A stretch of DNA of 64,000 nucleotides. Origin: Casuarius casuarius (Eukaryota; Chordata; Aves; Casuariiformes; Casuariidae). The stretch is taken from NCBI GenBank assembly GCA_003342895.1, contig PTFA01000314.1, positions 62,001 to 126,000 of the forward strand, in the 5' to 3' direction. Positions 15,001 to 27,100 of the stretch are shown piece by piece. The translations under genes and the position numbers were made by a program. Below the pieces are notes generated by a model. The model was not told the DNA's origin. It did not search any database and saw only the letters and a program-made list of their open reading frames with translations. Every line of letters begins with the position of its first letter. The first letter of the stretch is position 1.

Positions 15001-17435
15001 TAGGATTTTAAGTGTTGCATAGACAAGGAACAGTTTTGTGACAGACAAATATTCATGTTTTATAATCAGAGAGAAAAAGAATAAATAGCAACAGGATAAT
15101 CTCAGTAAATGCAATGAAAAAAAACGGAATCTACTTCATATACTAATTTCTGAGGTAGAGAAAGAAGATTGCCTTACCTCAAATACAGCTTGAAGAGAAA
15201 CATTAACAATATGTCTACATCCTTTCTTAGCTCTCTTTATAGAAATCTAAGAACTACAAAACAGCAAATAACACAAGAAATACAAAATAGCAAATAACTA
15301 TCTTCCCTGCAGACAGCATGTGCCCAGGAGTAACATGTTTTCCAGTAAAGTGTGTTGAAAAGAAGAAAAAAAAATGTAACTCAAAAAGACAATGCTTTAA
15401 AAATAAAGGAGAGGGAAAAACTTTGTTCTTAAAATTCCCAGTAAGGCTTATTACATGTTGAGGGAGTGTAGACATCCAGGAACTAAATAACAGAGACAGA
15501 AATGTGATGTCATCTCACTGTTTTCAGTAAAATTTTAATTTGGTACGTTTGTCTACAAAATAAAGATGGCAAATTCATCTGCACAGAACTCAGTCACCGA
15601 AGATCTGAAAAGATTTCTATTCCAGTACTAGGCGCACATGGGCTCAAATGATACAACCTCGCTAACTTGCTTTTTCCTCCCAAACTACAGTGCTTTCTAA
15701 AGCTACACTTGAATGTTAAATGCTTTGGCCAAGAGTTCATCCACTGACCTGCAATGAAAGCCTCGCGTTCAGCTCCAACATTTTCTAACAGCAAACAATA
15801 AAAAAAAATGGTTTCACGGAACAAACTGTTAAAAAACAAAATCCTCACATAAGCTCTCCCTGAGGGGGAAAATATATCCACAAGCTTTAAATTGGCCAGG
15901 CGGATTTAAGAGGAAGCAAAAAAAAAAAAAAAAAGCAGGAAAAAAAAAGCAGCTCTTTCTGTTGCGTCAAAGAGCTCAGTGTGCAATAGGAACAGTGAAC
16001 AGAGTTGTTAAACTGGCAAGCTTTTGCTGAAGACAGCTTTTCAATATGCTCTCAGCATCGTCTCCCAGGGCTGGCTGGAGACAGTCCCACTCCTCTTACA
16101 CGAGCTATGCTCCTTCAAGAGGCAAGCGCTCTGAAGGACAGTTTCTATAAACAAGCTGTTCAACTGTTTTGCTGCACATGATGAGGGTAATTACACACAT
16201 ATACATACCGACATTGACATGTAAGAAATGCACGTTCTTGGGGAAAATACAGACATACTCCAACTAGTGATCTTCACTTGAGTTTAAGAACAGGATGCTG
16301 CTGAGTGACTCACTGTCTTGCTAAAACTCTATGCTTACATCGTTCAGCATGCTGTTAGAAAGTAATTTTGAAAGAAACTGTACTTACAGAGAAAGTCTCT
16401 AATGTAATTCTATCTAGATTCCATCAGGACATTGCAGCCCGAGCAGCACTTACTGATTAAAGGAAATCAGTAGTCACATGCTGCTGATTTCTTTGTGTTT
16501 ACTGCAGAGAACTGGGATGGCTGTCAGTCTGTGGCTACAAGAAATGAGTTAACCAGATCTCCTGGGAACAACCGCTTCATGACAGAAGACATCCTCAGAG
16601 ACTGAAGCACTACATTTACTGTGAAGAGAACACCGAAACTGAGCAGCCTGGTTAGAAGTGAATAAAACCACATTCATCACCAAATATGGGGAATTATTAT
16701 ACAGCTCTCTACATCTGAGGAAATGACCCTGCATCCCTCTTAAAAGCAACAGAGATCTAAGCAAAGGCATTCAGAGCACAGTTCAACCTGCTCTCATCCA
16801 GGTGCCTCTATCTGGCCAGTTGAACTGCATTCTAAGCTTCACTAACTATAAAGGCAATAAAGGACGACTTTCTCAAATAAAAAGTTACAAATACCTAATT
16901 TCTCCTTGAAAAAAGTGGTTTTGTATGTGGCAGAATAAATTTCTGAGTAACGTGCATCTAATATACAAGTTAAAGATGGTATTTTCTAAGCTTTAAACCC
17001 CACACACTCCATCCAAGCTCCTTTGTGCATCAAGCAAGAGCTGTAATCAGTATGCTATATTATGCTTTCATCACACCTGGACAACTCACTGTGTTCAGAG
17101 CTTCAGCCGCAGTGTCACTGCAGCCGTAAGCGTAACTCTGGCCAAATGAGATTATGTTGATTAATAACTCTGTCTATGCTGGGTGGAGGAGAACTACAAC
17201 CCAGTTCAGTTTCCCAGACCTAACAGCTAGGAAAGTAGTTTAACAGTTCTCATAATAGCAGTACCTGCCCATAAGACTAGCTAAGTGTTTCCCATCACAA
17301 ACACCTATTTTCCACTGCTCATCACTATGAAATTGCAGCCTGAGGGAAGCTGATCACACTTGCTCTCTGCTTGAAATGTATTTCTGGTTTATGTTAGGAC
17401 CATAAAAGTGCAGTTATTTGTAGTTACATACGCTT
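1..17435. other. Non-coding sequence upstream of INTS10, no gene recognised
   Basis: I find no open reading frame that looks conserved and no recognisable exon on either strand. All ORFs are short (at most about 140 codons), compositionally random and without domain signatures. The sequence is AT-rich with scattered A or T runs, for example around 2,374-2,391 and 15,918-15,950, plus one perfect 23-bp tandem duplication at 5,549-5,594. In human the gene next to INTS10 on this side is CSGALNACT1, transcribed away from it. This stretch could therefore be intergenic DNA or a 5'UTR intron of that gene, but nothing here shows a CSGALNACT1 coding exon. Confidence 0.6.
5549..5594. repeat. Perfect 23-bp tandem duplication
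   Basis: The unit starting CACCTAAGCCATG occurs twice back to back, at 5,549-5,571 and 5,572-5,594, with no mismatch. Identical copies suggest a recent duplication or an assembly slip. Confidence 0.95.
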
Positions 17436-17505
17436 GGAGCAGGTGGCTGGACCAGATGATCTCTTGAGGTCCCTTTCAACATAAATTGTTCCACGCTTCT
17501 GTGAA
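17436..17505 (+). mobile_element. CR1 LINE fragment (3' end)
   Basis: The stretch contains GGCTGGACCAGATGATCTC, followed by a variant of GAGGTCCCTTTCAAC and an imperfect TTCTGTGA tail. This is the typical 3' end of chicken repeat 1 (CR1) non-LTR retrotransposons of birds and other sauropsids. Only the terminal ~70 bp is recognisable, so this is a heavily 5'-truncated, diverged and inactive copy. It is the best single clue that the window is avian or closely related. Confidence 0.82.
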
Positions 17506-19081
17506 AATTAGGTCAATTAATAACAGCTGCTTTAGGCTATTACAGAAATGAAGTGGACTGTGCCAAACAAAAAATGTTTTGAAGCAGGAATTTGGATTTA
17601 ACTGTGAAATATTATGGACACTCCTAGAGACAGATCTCCATTCTGTTGTTTCATGAGAAGGCACTAGATCTGCTGAAACATGCACACTTGTACTGACATT
17701 GCCACCTATCAAATCATTAACAAGATACCAGTCTGTGGAGAGGGATATGTGTTGGATCCCAAATGTCCTGGCCAGTTCTGCACTTGGACTCCCAGTCTCC
17801 TTTTGTTCTTATTCCTGGTCTGCCACTCAGATGCCTTTCAGCTCTAAGCCATTTGGTCTCAGCCTCAAATTCTCAGGCGCAGGCAACTCAGACAACTTAG
17901 CTGTAGAAATTGCTCCTCATAAAGCCCAAAGACATGTAATTGGTCAAAAACCTCCATGAGGTTTGACCTAGTTTTTGACACAGCAGACCTCACTGCACAG
18001 CTAGCTCAACATCTAACGTCTTCTCCAAGGCCTTGCCCATAGGACACTAATGGGATTCAGGCTTTCCAGATCTTAATATCTAGAATTTTAGAAGGTGGAA
18101 AATGACACTCAAAGCCATCTGCCACTGTTCAGTGCTAACTTAATCACCTTCTGAACACTTCTGTATCCACCAGAGTGCCACAGTTGCCCTAATGGAGCCT
18201 CTCACTGGTGGTGTAAAACCAATTTGGCACGCACTGCAGTCAAGGTCTGCAATACTGCCTTGCAGATCATGTATCCCTGCACTGGGTACATGCTCCCTGC
18301 TATGCTGCCTGCATCTACCACAGGTATTGCTGCTACTCAGATGTCTTGCTTAAGAAACAGGACAGATCTCTCCTACATCTTTGAAATTATCACAGAGTGA
18401 AGGGTTTTACTTCCCAAGTCCAGGGGTTGGGCATGCTTAATGGAAGCCCCTATTAACTCTGCTCTTCCAAGCTTGAATCCTCTTCAGGTGGCTCCTACCT
18501 ACATCTATGTCCCCTTCAGACTTCTTGCCTGGTATAAGCTACACTATTTACATGACGTCAGACTTGGACTCCCATGTCCTCTTTCCCTGGAGGGCTGAGC
18601 AGATAAGCAAACAGCTGTTGCTTGAGGAAAAAAATGCAGTGACAAGGACTCCACAAATCTCTGTGAGGGGCAGCAGAGCATTAATTTAAAAAAAAAGATT
18701 ATTCACAGATTTAAAAAAAAAATGCCAAAGCATCCAGTTAACACACAGTCGCAAAAAAGAGGTGTTCCTACTACACTGGAGGTACTCCCCCCCCTTTGTC
18801 TACTGGATTAAATATAGCTACCTCCTGCTTTTAGGACTCCTTGTGAAATCAGTCCAAAAACTGTTCTCTCTCTGACTAGCTGCTGTCTTGGGGGCTGCTT
18901 TGCACTGGAAGTTTTGCAGAGGACTCCTCACACATCTACTCCACTTCAAAGGCAACAGGTTCGGACATGCGCTGCTACCCAGTTTGCTCTTGTAGCATCT
19001 TCATCCTGGCCTCACAAGAAGGCCAAAGGAAGTGACAACCACCACATCAGTCATTGGCAATTTCTGAAGACACAATACACA

Positions 19082-19121
19082 GCACCGTTATCCATATTCC
19101 ACGGCACCGTTATCCATATTC
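19082..19121. repeat. Short tandem duplication, period 22 bp
   Basis: The 18-mer GCACCGTTATCCATATTC occurs at 19,082-19,099 and again at 19,104-19,121, a period of 22 bp. Confidence 0.93.
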
Positions 19122-19799
19122 AGCCTCTCAAGGCAAAACTCAAATTTTGAAAATTAAACCTACATATCTGCACAAGGGAAGAGTTCTGGATAGACCTACA
19201 CATCAGCTACTAATTAACATTCTTGCATTTACAGTAGATTGCAGGACCATAAGGTCTTTCCTAAGGACCTGTGCCACTCTACAGCAGTGTGTAGGCTAGA
19301 CTGCATGAGCAGGAGGGGAAGAGGAGGAGGTGGCTTGTGCCTATTGTATGAGAGACACCAGACTTTCTGACATGGCTTTGTCACCTTTCTGAATGGCAAA
19401 TTAATCATATACTTTGTGTTCCTTCAGACTGCAACTGATTGGTGTATGAACGGAAAGATAAGAAAAGGGGCAAGGAACAGGAACCTGCATGCACTGCTGG
19501 GCACTAATGAATTGATAGGGTCAATTGCCTTCAATGAGGCACTTGTACAATAGTTGCCACTGTGATCATGTGCCATGAATCACAACTAGGATTTGTTATT
19601 AATTCAGCAGCGGGAAATAGAATTAGGGCATGAAAAGACAATAGTTCGAGTGCTTGCTCTTCCTCTTTTGCACAGGAAGAGTAAGCTGAATTGGTCTGGA
19701 ATCATTTCCCTCCCTCAGAGGGCAGGGATTTAGCAAGTCCCTCTCTTGCTGATGGCTCCCAATTTTCACACAGCATACAACTCCCAAGCACAGGCCATC

Positions 19800-19800
19800 N
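19800..19800. other. Single ambiguous base (N)
   Basis: One N lies in otherwise ordinary sequence between CAGGCCATC and CTGTGATC. It is most likely an unresolved base in the assembly, not a gap. No called gene is affected. Confidence 0.95.
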
Positions 19801-21013
19801 CTGTGATCACTGAGTGCAATCAAAAAGCAACATTCTCACCAAAAGCTGGCAAAAGGCTCCTGAGACAATGCTGGTGGTGGCTTTGGAAAGAGGAATTGGC
19901 TCTTGCCCTGGTGCAGGGGGCACAGAAGCCAGGTTTCCAGGTCTCATGGGATATTTCACTCTGAACCCCAGAAACGATATAAGACCAAGGATTTTGCAGT
20001 GCCTCACAGCTGAATATCTGTTGCAGCTTTGCTCAATAAGAACACATTGTCCAGTACAGTGATCAGCATTTGTGGGCCTTGTGCGATAATGGAGAAAGAA
20101 TGAGGCAAAGTATGCCACAGTGGACACAACAGCAAAACAGATCTTGTCCCTTAGTGACTTACCTCCATCAGAGAGTAAGTCTATTACAACTGTTTGCTAA
20201 AAAGATAATCTCACTGTCTCCTAATGGTGGAGTTTTACGGATTTAATCAACAGAAGTTCCCAGGTGCAGTCTGCAATGTGCCTATTCTAGAAATGAACAG
20301 CCTACCTGAAAGGAGTGATCAAAGAGAGTAACAAGGAAAAAGACTAGGAACTTAACATGCTGGGTAAGGAACAGAAGCAGAAAGGAGAGACAGACTTGTA
20401 TTTACTTGTATTCTAAGAACATCTAGACCATTGAAAGGTACCTATTATTAAGGAAATCTTAACTCCAAGCTGTTGAAAGCTAGGAGAGCATCTGTGGAAA
20501 AAGGCCTTGCTCTTCCTTGCCATCTGCTGTTGGTCACCTGGGTACTGGGCTACAAGACCCTCTGAGCAGCACAAGCCCAGGCAGTGGCAATACTGCCCTG
20601 GATTTTTCAAAGGGCACTTTGATGTTCAGCAGTGACCACTGCAGGAGAGCAGTGGTCCACAGCAACATTTGCAATCTTAAATCAGTTGTCTGTAACCACG
20701 GTTGGATCCACAACACTGAAGCATCTTCAGAACCAAGAGAGGGGTTCCTGAGCCTGGCCTGGCCACAGTCCCATCACATAGCGTGGCAACTGCCAAACAG
20801 GAAACAGCAGGCCCCTCTTCCCACTGTCCTGGCTCCAAAAATAAATTCCTTGTGGCCAGCCACAAGCTTCTGGATCCCAAAATATTGTCCCCAGCGCCTC
20901 CAAACCCCTGCAGCCCACCTCGCCAAAGCCCGAGCATCCGCTCCACAACAGCTGCCCAGCCCCCCTCATCCTCACACGCACGCAGGCTGCCAACAGCGCC
21001 GCCAGCCGTCCCC

Positions 21014-21024
21014 AAAATGGCGGT
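21014..21024 (+). promoter_or_regulatory. YY1-like motif
   Basis: AAAATGGCGGT closely matches the AAnATGGCGGC-type YY1 site often found near transcription starts of housekeeping genes. It lies 100 bp upstream of the INTS10 start codon. Binding is inferred from sequence only. Confidence 0.5.
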
Positions 21025-21082
21025 CGCGTACGCCACCCTCCGCCTCGACGGTGGCGGGGGAGTAACGGCCCGCGGCGGCAGG

Positions 21083-21092
21083 GCGCATGCGC
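21083..21092. promoter_or_regulatory. NRF1-like palindrome
   Basis: GCGCATGCGC is a perfect palindrome and the core of the NRF1 consensus. It lies 22 bp before the INTS10 start codon. It contains an ATG at 21,087-21,089 that is in frame with INTS10. Confidence 0.6.
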
Positions 21093-21113
21093 GCCGGCCC
21101 AGGCAAGCGCGAC

Positions 21114-24100
21114 ATGTCGGCGCAGGGAGACTGCGAGTTCCTGGTGAAGCGGGCCCGCGAGCTGGTGCCGGGGGACCTGTGGGCGGCCAAAGCCTGGCTC
21201 ATCACGGCGCGGAGCCTCTACCCCGCCGACTTCAACATCCAGGTGAGAAGCAGCAGCACCGCCGCTGCCCTGGCCCTGGAATAAGGGCGCAGTGCTGCCC
21301 CACCCGGCCTTGCGGCGCGAGCCGCCTGAGTGAAGGGCCGTTCGGCCAATGGGACGCGGGGGGGAGGGGCGTCCCCTGCCGCGGTTCCGGGCCTCCCGCC
21401 GCGGCGGCTGCGGAAGCGCCGGTTGTCGGTTAATAGGCGCGACTGAGGCGGCGCCGCCGCAGGGGCCGCGCGCAGCAGCCGGATTTCCCCTGTGGTGAAG
21501 AATAAAGTGTTTGCAAATACGTGCCTGCTCCTTGTGTTTCAGTGCACTAAAGGAAACCCTGCTCCCACGAATGGTCTATGAATAAAGTGAAAGTGGCGTT
21601 TTGTTAGTAAGTGGGGGGAGGGGTCCTTCGTGCTTCTTGTGCGAATGAAACACGATGCAACATTTGGGTTTGCCTTTGCTAAAAAATCAGCCGTTCCTAA
21701 TAGAGTTTGAAAGAACTTCTGTTGTCTGTGGTTTCGTAGCAGCTTAGGGGTTTGCACTGTATTTGACTGCACACAAACCACAGTCCCACAATGCATCAAA
21801 TTCTTACTGGTCTTTTTATTTATGTAAAAAAAATCCAACTTGTTAATATTAGAGCACTTATATTAGCATACAGAAGTTGATGCATAATTTCATGTGTAGC
21901 TGGATAGTACAAACTCTGCTGTTAATTTCTACAGCAGACGTTGGCACCCTTTAATCTCCCTTTCCGTTAGTCAGAGATAGGCCTAATGCAGCAAATTAAG
22001 GACAGGCTTTTAGAGCAGAACAACTAATCTGCTTCATAAATGTGCTCAAGATAGCTAACATGCTATTCTCCTGCGCTGCAGTATGAGATGTACACCATTG
22101 AGAGGAACGCCGAACGGACAGCATCCGCAGGTAGACTGCTCTATGACATGTAAGTAACTCAGCTGGACTGAAATAACTGCCTTGAATCACAGCTGAAACT
22201 AGAAATGTTCCATTTGTTCCCATACCTGTATCCTAAGTCATAAATACAAGAGTTTCCGGAAACATAATGCGAGCGTTCTTAGCAATCTGTGTGGATAAGC
22301 TAAGCAGAAAAAGTCTTAAGACAGAAACAGGCAAAATGTCATTTTCTCCATTTGTCCAGGCAAATTCTGTCATAGGAAGGTTTCAGCTTGGAAACTGCTT
22401 TTGAGGTCATTGCGTTTCTTGCCCCAAACTGTATTCCAGGTTTGTGAATTTTCCAGACCAACCTGCAGTGTGGCGAGAGATCAGTGTTATTACATCAGCA
22501 TTAAGGAATGACTCCCAGGACAAGCAGACGCAGTTTTTAAGAGGTAAGGATGCTACTTGCTGAGTGGGTAAAGGAATCTAAAGTCCTCTGGTTACATATT
22601 TAGTGCAGCAAATAGATGTCTTTTGAATTTGTGTGGCTTCTTGGCTGCAGATCGTTTTGGTCACTTTACCCTTACAAACTTTAGCCAATGTACTAGGCTT
22701 CTAAAACACAAAGAGACACAAGAAGCTGACTCCCTTCATCTCCGACATAGGTAGTCTAAGTCTGCAAAAACTAAAGGCACACTCTGGTAAGTTAGAAAAG
22801 AGACTCCATAGGGGGTAAGTGGAATGGGGCTTATCCATGATGGTCCAAATCATTTCAGAGAAGAGCGAATAATCCTAGTATGGTGAGCTTGTACATATAA
22901 ATTGAAAGTCATGAAAATGGACAGCAATCAGAACAGCTTGCTGGCAACTACCGGTAGTTTTGAAAGCAGGATTTACACCTGACAGATTATAATTTACTGT
23001 TTGAAGATGTGCCTGAGGAGCTGTAAGGAGACAGTGTATGACTCTTTATATACAAGCTATTCTAGTTGAAGAACCATTCTGCATTTTCATTGGGTCTATT
23101 TATTTTTCAGAGAGAATACATACAACTTAGAGTGACAATATTTTGGTTTCTTTTCAGTGTCTCATTAGACATTTAAAGTGAAGAAGGTATCTTTCTATAA
23201 AGAAAGTGTTAATTGTCAAAGGGGGGGATGTAAGTAAAAAAAATGGGATTTTTTTTGAAGAAGCCACTGTAAGCATCTTAAGATGTTAAATATTTAAGTT
23301 ATATTATTAAGTATTCCACTCAATCACACTTGTTTTAAATCAAGTTTCATGCAACCAAATAAACAGATAAGTATTCATATGGGCTTTTCAGAGAATCACT
23401 TTTTTTTTTGTCTGCTACTCACTGGAGAAAGACATAAGGAAATCTTTCTCACTGGCTGGCAGGGTGATGCTGACTAGTCTTTTATCCTTTTGTTTATCAT
23501 CTTTACAAGTCAAACATAGTAAGTTGAACAATTCTGTTTTTAAGGATTATTTGAGACCCTTCCTGGTCGAGTCCAGTGTGAAATGTTACTAAAGGCCACA
23601 GAGCAGTGTTTTAACACACTAGAAAGGGCAGAAATGCTACTGCTCCTTCTGCGGCGCTTTCCAGAGACTGTAGTTCAACATGGGGTAAGAGAAAAGTAAC
23701 CCATTTTAACTATTCACAGCACTGTCATTCTGGTTCTTGAGATACTGCCAAAACATCTTTTGCTTTGCCTAGGGAGTGGGGTGAGGTTTATTTGTGTTTA
23801 ATTGAGCCTAATAGTTCAGATGGCTATACCTTGAGGTTACCAGCAGCAAAGAATTACACATACAACAAATGCAAGCAAATAAAACAAGCTTTTGCTTTGT
23901 AAAGACAAAGAAGATTCCATGTTAAAAAAAAAAAGGCAGAAGAGCACAAAACAATAGTGTAGAGGAATACTATAGCCTAAAAAAAAAATATCACTTCAGC
24001 TTTTCTCAGTAAGCTTTCATTTTGGGGAAAGCGCTCTGAGGTCATGACCAAACTGTCAGTACACTGGGCAGTGTACTTGCTCTGACTTACTGAATTACTG

Positions 24101-27100
24101 CTAGAGCACTGTAAATGATGACCTACAGTCTTTAAACCATTGTGGATAGGAAGTAAGACATATCAGCTCTAGAACATGTTAGCTAAAATCAGTTCTCATA
24201 TTTGCATCAGGCAAGGAGTGCAGTCTGTTACCACAGCTCAGCTGACAAGCAGTGGCTTTTCAAGCACTGGTAATTCCATCTCTTCCAGTGATCTATGCAT
24301 ACCTTTACTGATGTATAGGCACATAATTTTTCTGTTGGTCTTGGTTTTGCTATCTCCTGGCATTGCTTTCATCAGTTACTAAATAGAGATAGTTTAACTA
24401 AATGGAGATTAACATATTAGGCAGTTGCTTTATAGTTGTGCTACTGATGTATCCACTGAATGATTGCTCAGCATCATTGAATCACATACTTTTAAAAAAA
24501 TTCTAAAATTCAATGTTTGATTTTTACCTCTGCATATACAGGTAGGCCTTGGAGAAACCTTATTAGAAGCTGAAAGTATTGAAGACCAAGAATCCCCAGT
24601 GAATTGTTTTAGAAAATTATTTGGTAAGAAAAGATTAATGTGCTTATTTTACTATATAATTTTATAAACTTAGTATTCTGTTAAGACAGTGTTTGTTGAA
24701 GTTAGCCAGTTTTTGCCGTAGCTATGAAGCAAAATCTTTGATTTCCATCTTGCTGATTACACTATAAATTAGTTTTTCTATACCTCCATCTGCTAAATTG
24801 GTAATATTCTGCATACCAACAATTGTTTACTGTCATGGTGGCAAAGATCAGACTTGTCTAACACTAAGGAAACTTTCTAATTAGTTTTTAAACCGTTTAA
24901 ACTACAGTTATATTTCAGCAACAAAATAGATCCTGAGTTTAATGAACTGTTTTCAGGATACAGTGATTAGGAAACTGCTTTATTCAGAACACATTCAGGC
25001 CACATTAGTCCAGCTTGACCCTATGAATGACTGTAATGCCAGTTTATGCTATGCGAGGTACTTTGTGATCCTTTGTGGTATATAGTCAGCCAGAGATAGA
25101 AGCTCACATGGCTCATGGAAGAGTCTTGCTTAGAACAATAGGATTAAAAACAAAACTAAACCTAAAGCTTTTTTTTCTTTTAATATATAGTTTGTGATGT
25201 TCTTCCTCTGATAATCAACAATCCTGATGTTCGGCTTCCTGCCAGCTTGCTATATAAATACCTGAATAAAGCAGCAGAATTTTATATCAACTATGTAACT
25301 CGATCTACACAGACTGAAAGCCAGTATCAAGGTAAGAAGATTTTTAAAAGATTAACCTTTCCTAAAATATATTTTAATATTATTGAAGTGCATAGTATAA
25401 ACGAAAAACACTTTACTGTCTCTTGTAGAGAAGGATTAATAGTAGTACTTGATATTTCTTATATCTTTGATATCAAAATAGCTCACAATCATTTAAGTAA
25501 TTAGTTTTCATAACATACGTACTGAAAATTAGGACAAAGTGTCCAAATCTCCTTATTCCAGCCTTACCACCTCTTGTAAGAGGGGGCAGGAGTATCTAAT
25601 GTTTTTTGTCAACCTTACCAGTAAAAGATGGTTACCCTGAAAACTGAAGTGTGCCTTTTTACATTTTTCCTTCTTGAAAATAAATCTGTTGGTTTGATTT
25701 GTATATGAAGAGAAACATGCTTGTTTTCCTAGGTTCACAAGATTCTGCTGATATTATGTCTCCAAGCAAACGTAGCTCTCAGAAATATATAATAGATGGT
25801 CTCACAGAGAAATCATCCCAGATTACAGATCCTTGGGAGAGGCTATTTAAAATACTGTCTGTGGTGGGAATGAGATGTGAATGGCAAATGGATAAAGGAA
25901 GAAGGTGAGAAATGCATAGATACTGCTTCTCAAGGATGATTTGGCTTAATGCTTCAATAAGGTGGGGTGGAGAAAGATATTAACATGACATTCTGTATAA
26001 CTTCAGTCCAGCTTTTCTTTCCAAAACACAATGTAGAGCTACAATGTGGATTCAGGGAGCCCTTTTAGATTATTTTCTAGAAACGAAACCTTTATTGACA
26101 GAAATAGTGCTTAAGAACTACTGTACTATAATGTAGGGGATTTAAACCCATAATCCTCTATTCAGCCTTTCCTAGGCGCTTCTGCAAAGAGGAAAAAACA
26201 AAGCAAATACATAGTGAAATTTTACTGATGTGCATTATCAGCCATCACTGACTTGCAGCTGAGGGATTTCCCAAGCCAAAACATCAGGTTTTTCATATCC
26301 ATTATGCATTCTTTCCTTCAGTTTTGGAGTCCATGTAATGGACCTGTAATGGACTTTATTTTCTCTCTTCCTCAGAAGTTTTGGTGATATTTTGCATAGA
26401 ATGAAAGATCTCTGCAGATACATCAGTAACTTTGATAGTGATGCACATGCTAAATACAAGAATCAAGTAGTGTATTCCACAATGTTGGTCTTCTTTAAAA
26501 ATGCATTCCAGTATGTCAGCAACATCCAGCCATCTCTCTTCCAAGGTTAGTTTCTAATACTTCAACTTTTGTAAAAAAAATTCTTTATGATTTCATTAAC
26601 ATCTGAAAGTTCTTTTCTCATTAGTCTTGAAACTCATCTTTGAAGGTGATGTGAGGCCTCCGTAATATCCTCCCAACGTGTTAGTCTTTATCATCAGAAG
26701 TAGTGTATGGGAAACAGCCATAGCCAATCAGACCAAAGCTCCATCTAACTCAGCATCATGCTTTCAACCTCAGTTAGCAGTAGTTGCCTAACAAAGAGTA
26801 ACAGGGCAGGTGTTGTATGAGATGTCACTGAGATGCAGTCCTACTCTTTTCTGTCACCATTGTTTATACCATTATTCCTCCAGTTTTGGTCCCCTGCAGC
26901 TGACATTTTCCAGGCTTCCATCAAGAGAGATTGTAGGGCTTCCACAAAATAAGTGAAGTTGCATCAGGAACACACAGCAAATATTTTCCAATTCAGTTAT
27001 ATTTCCTGAAGTGTATAAACTTCAAAATTGGCTTTCCTTGTATAGTTTAAGCATTTTAAGCCTCACTTAAAATTTATTTCAGGATAAATGTTAAAGTTGA

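Larger units (their letters stand above)
17506..20880. other. Non-coding sequence before the INTS10 promoter
   Basis: No conserved reading frame or splice-bounded exon is recognisable. The stretch holds a 22-bp tandem duplication at 19,082-19,121 and a single N at 19,800. GC content rises from about 20.5 kb toward the INTS10 CpG island. Confidence 0.55.
20880..21480. promoter_or_regulatory. CpG-island promoter of INTS10
   Basis: GC and CpG content rise sharply across the INTS10 start codon and into intron 1, in contrast to AT-rich flanks. No TATA box is evident near the start. YY1-like and NRF1-like motifs lie 100 and 31 bp upstream of the start codon, and a CCAAT element is at 21,346-21,350 in intron 1. 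These fit a TATA-less housekeeping promoter. The island edges are estimated by eye. Confidence 0.8.

Noticed and set aside
20517..21433. Long overlapping ORFs of 182 and 216 codons through the INTS10 CpG island
   Set aside because: They run through GC-rich promoter sequence with few stop codons, are Pro/Ala/Arg-rich and resemble no protein. INTS10 exon 1 is in another frame.
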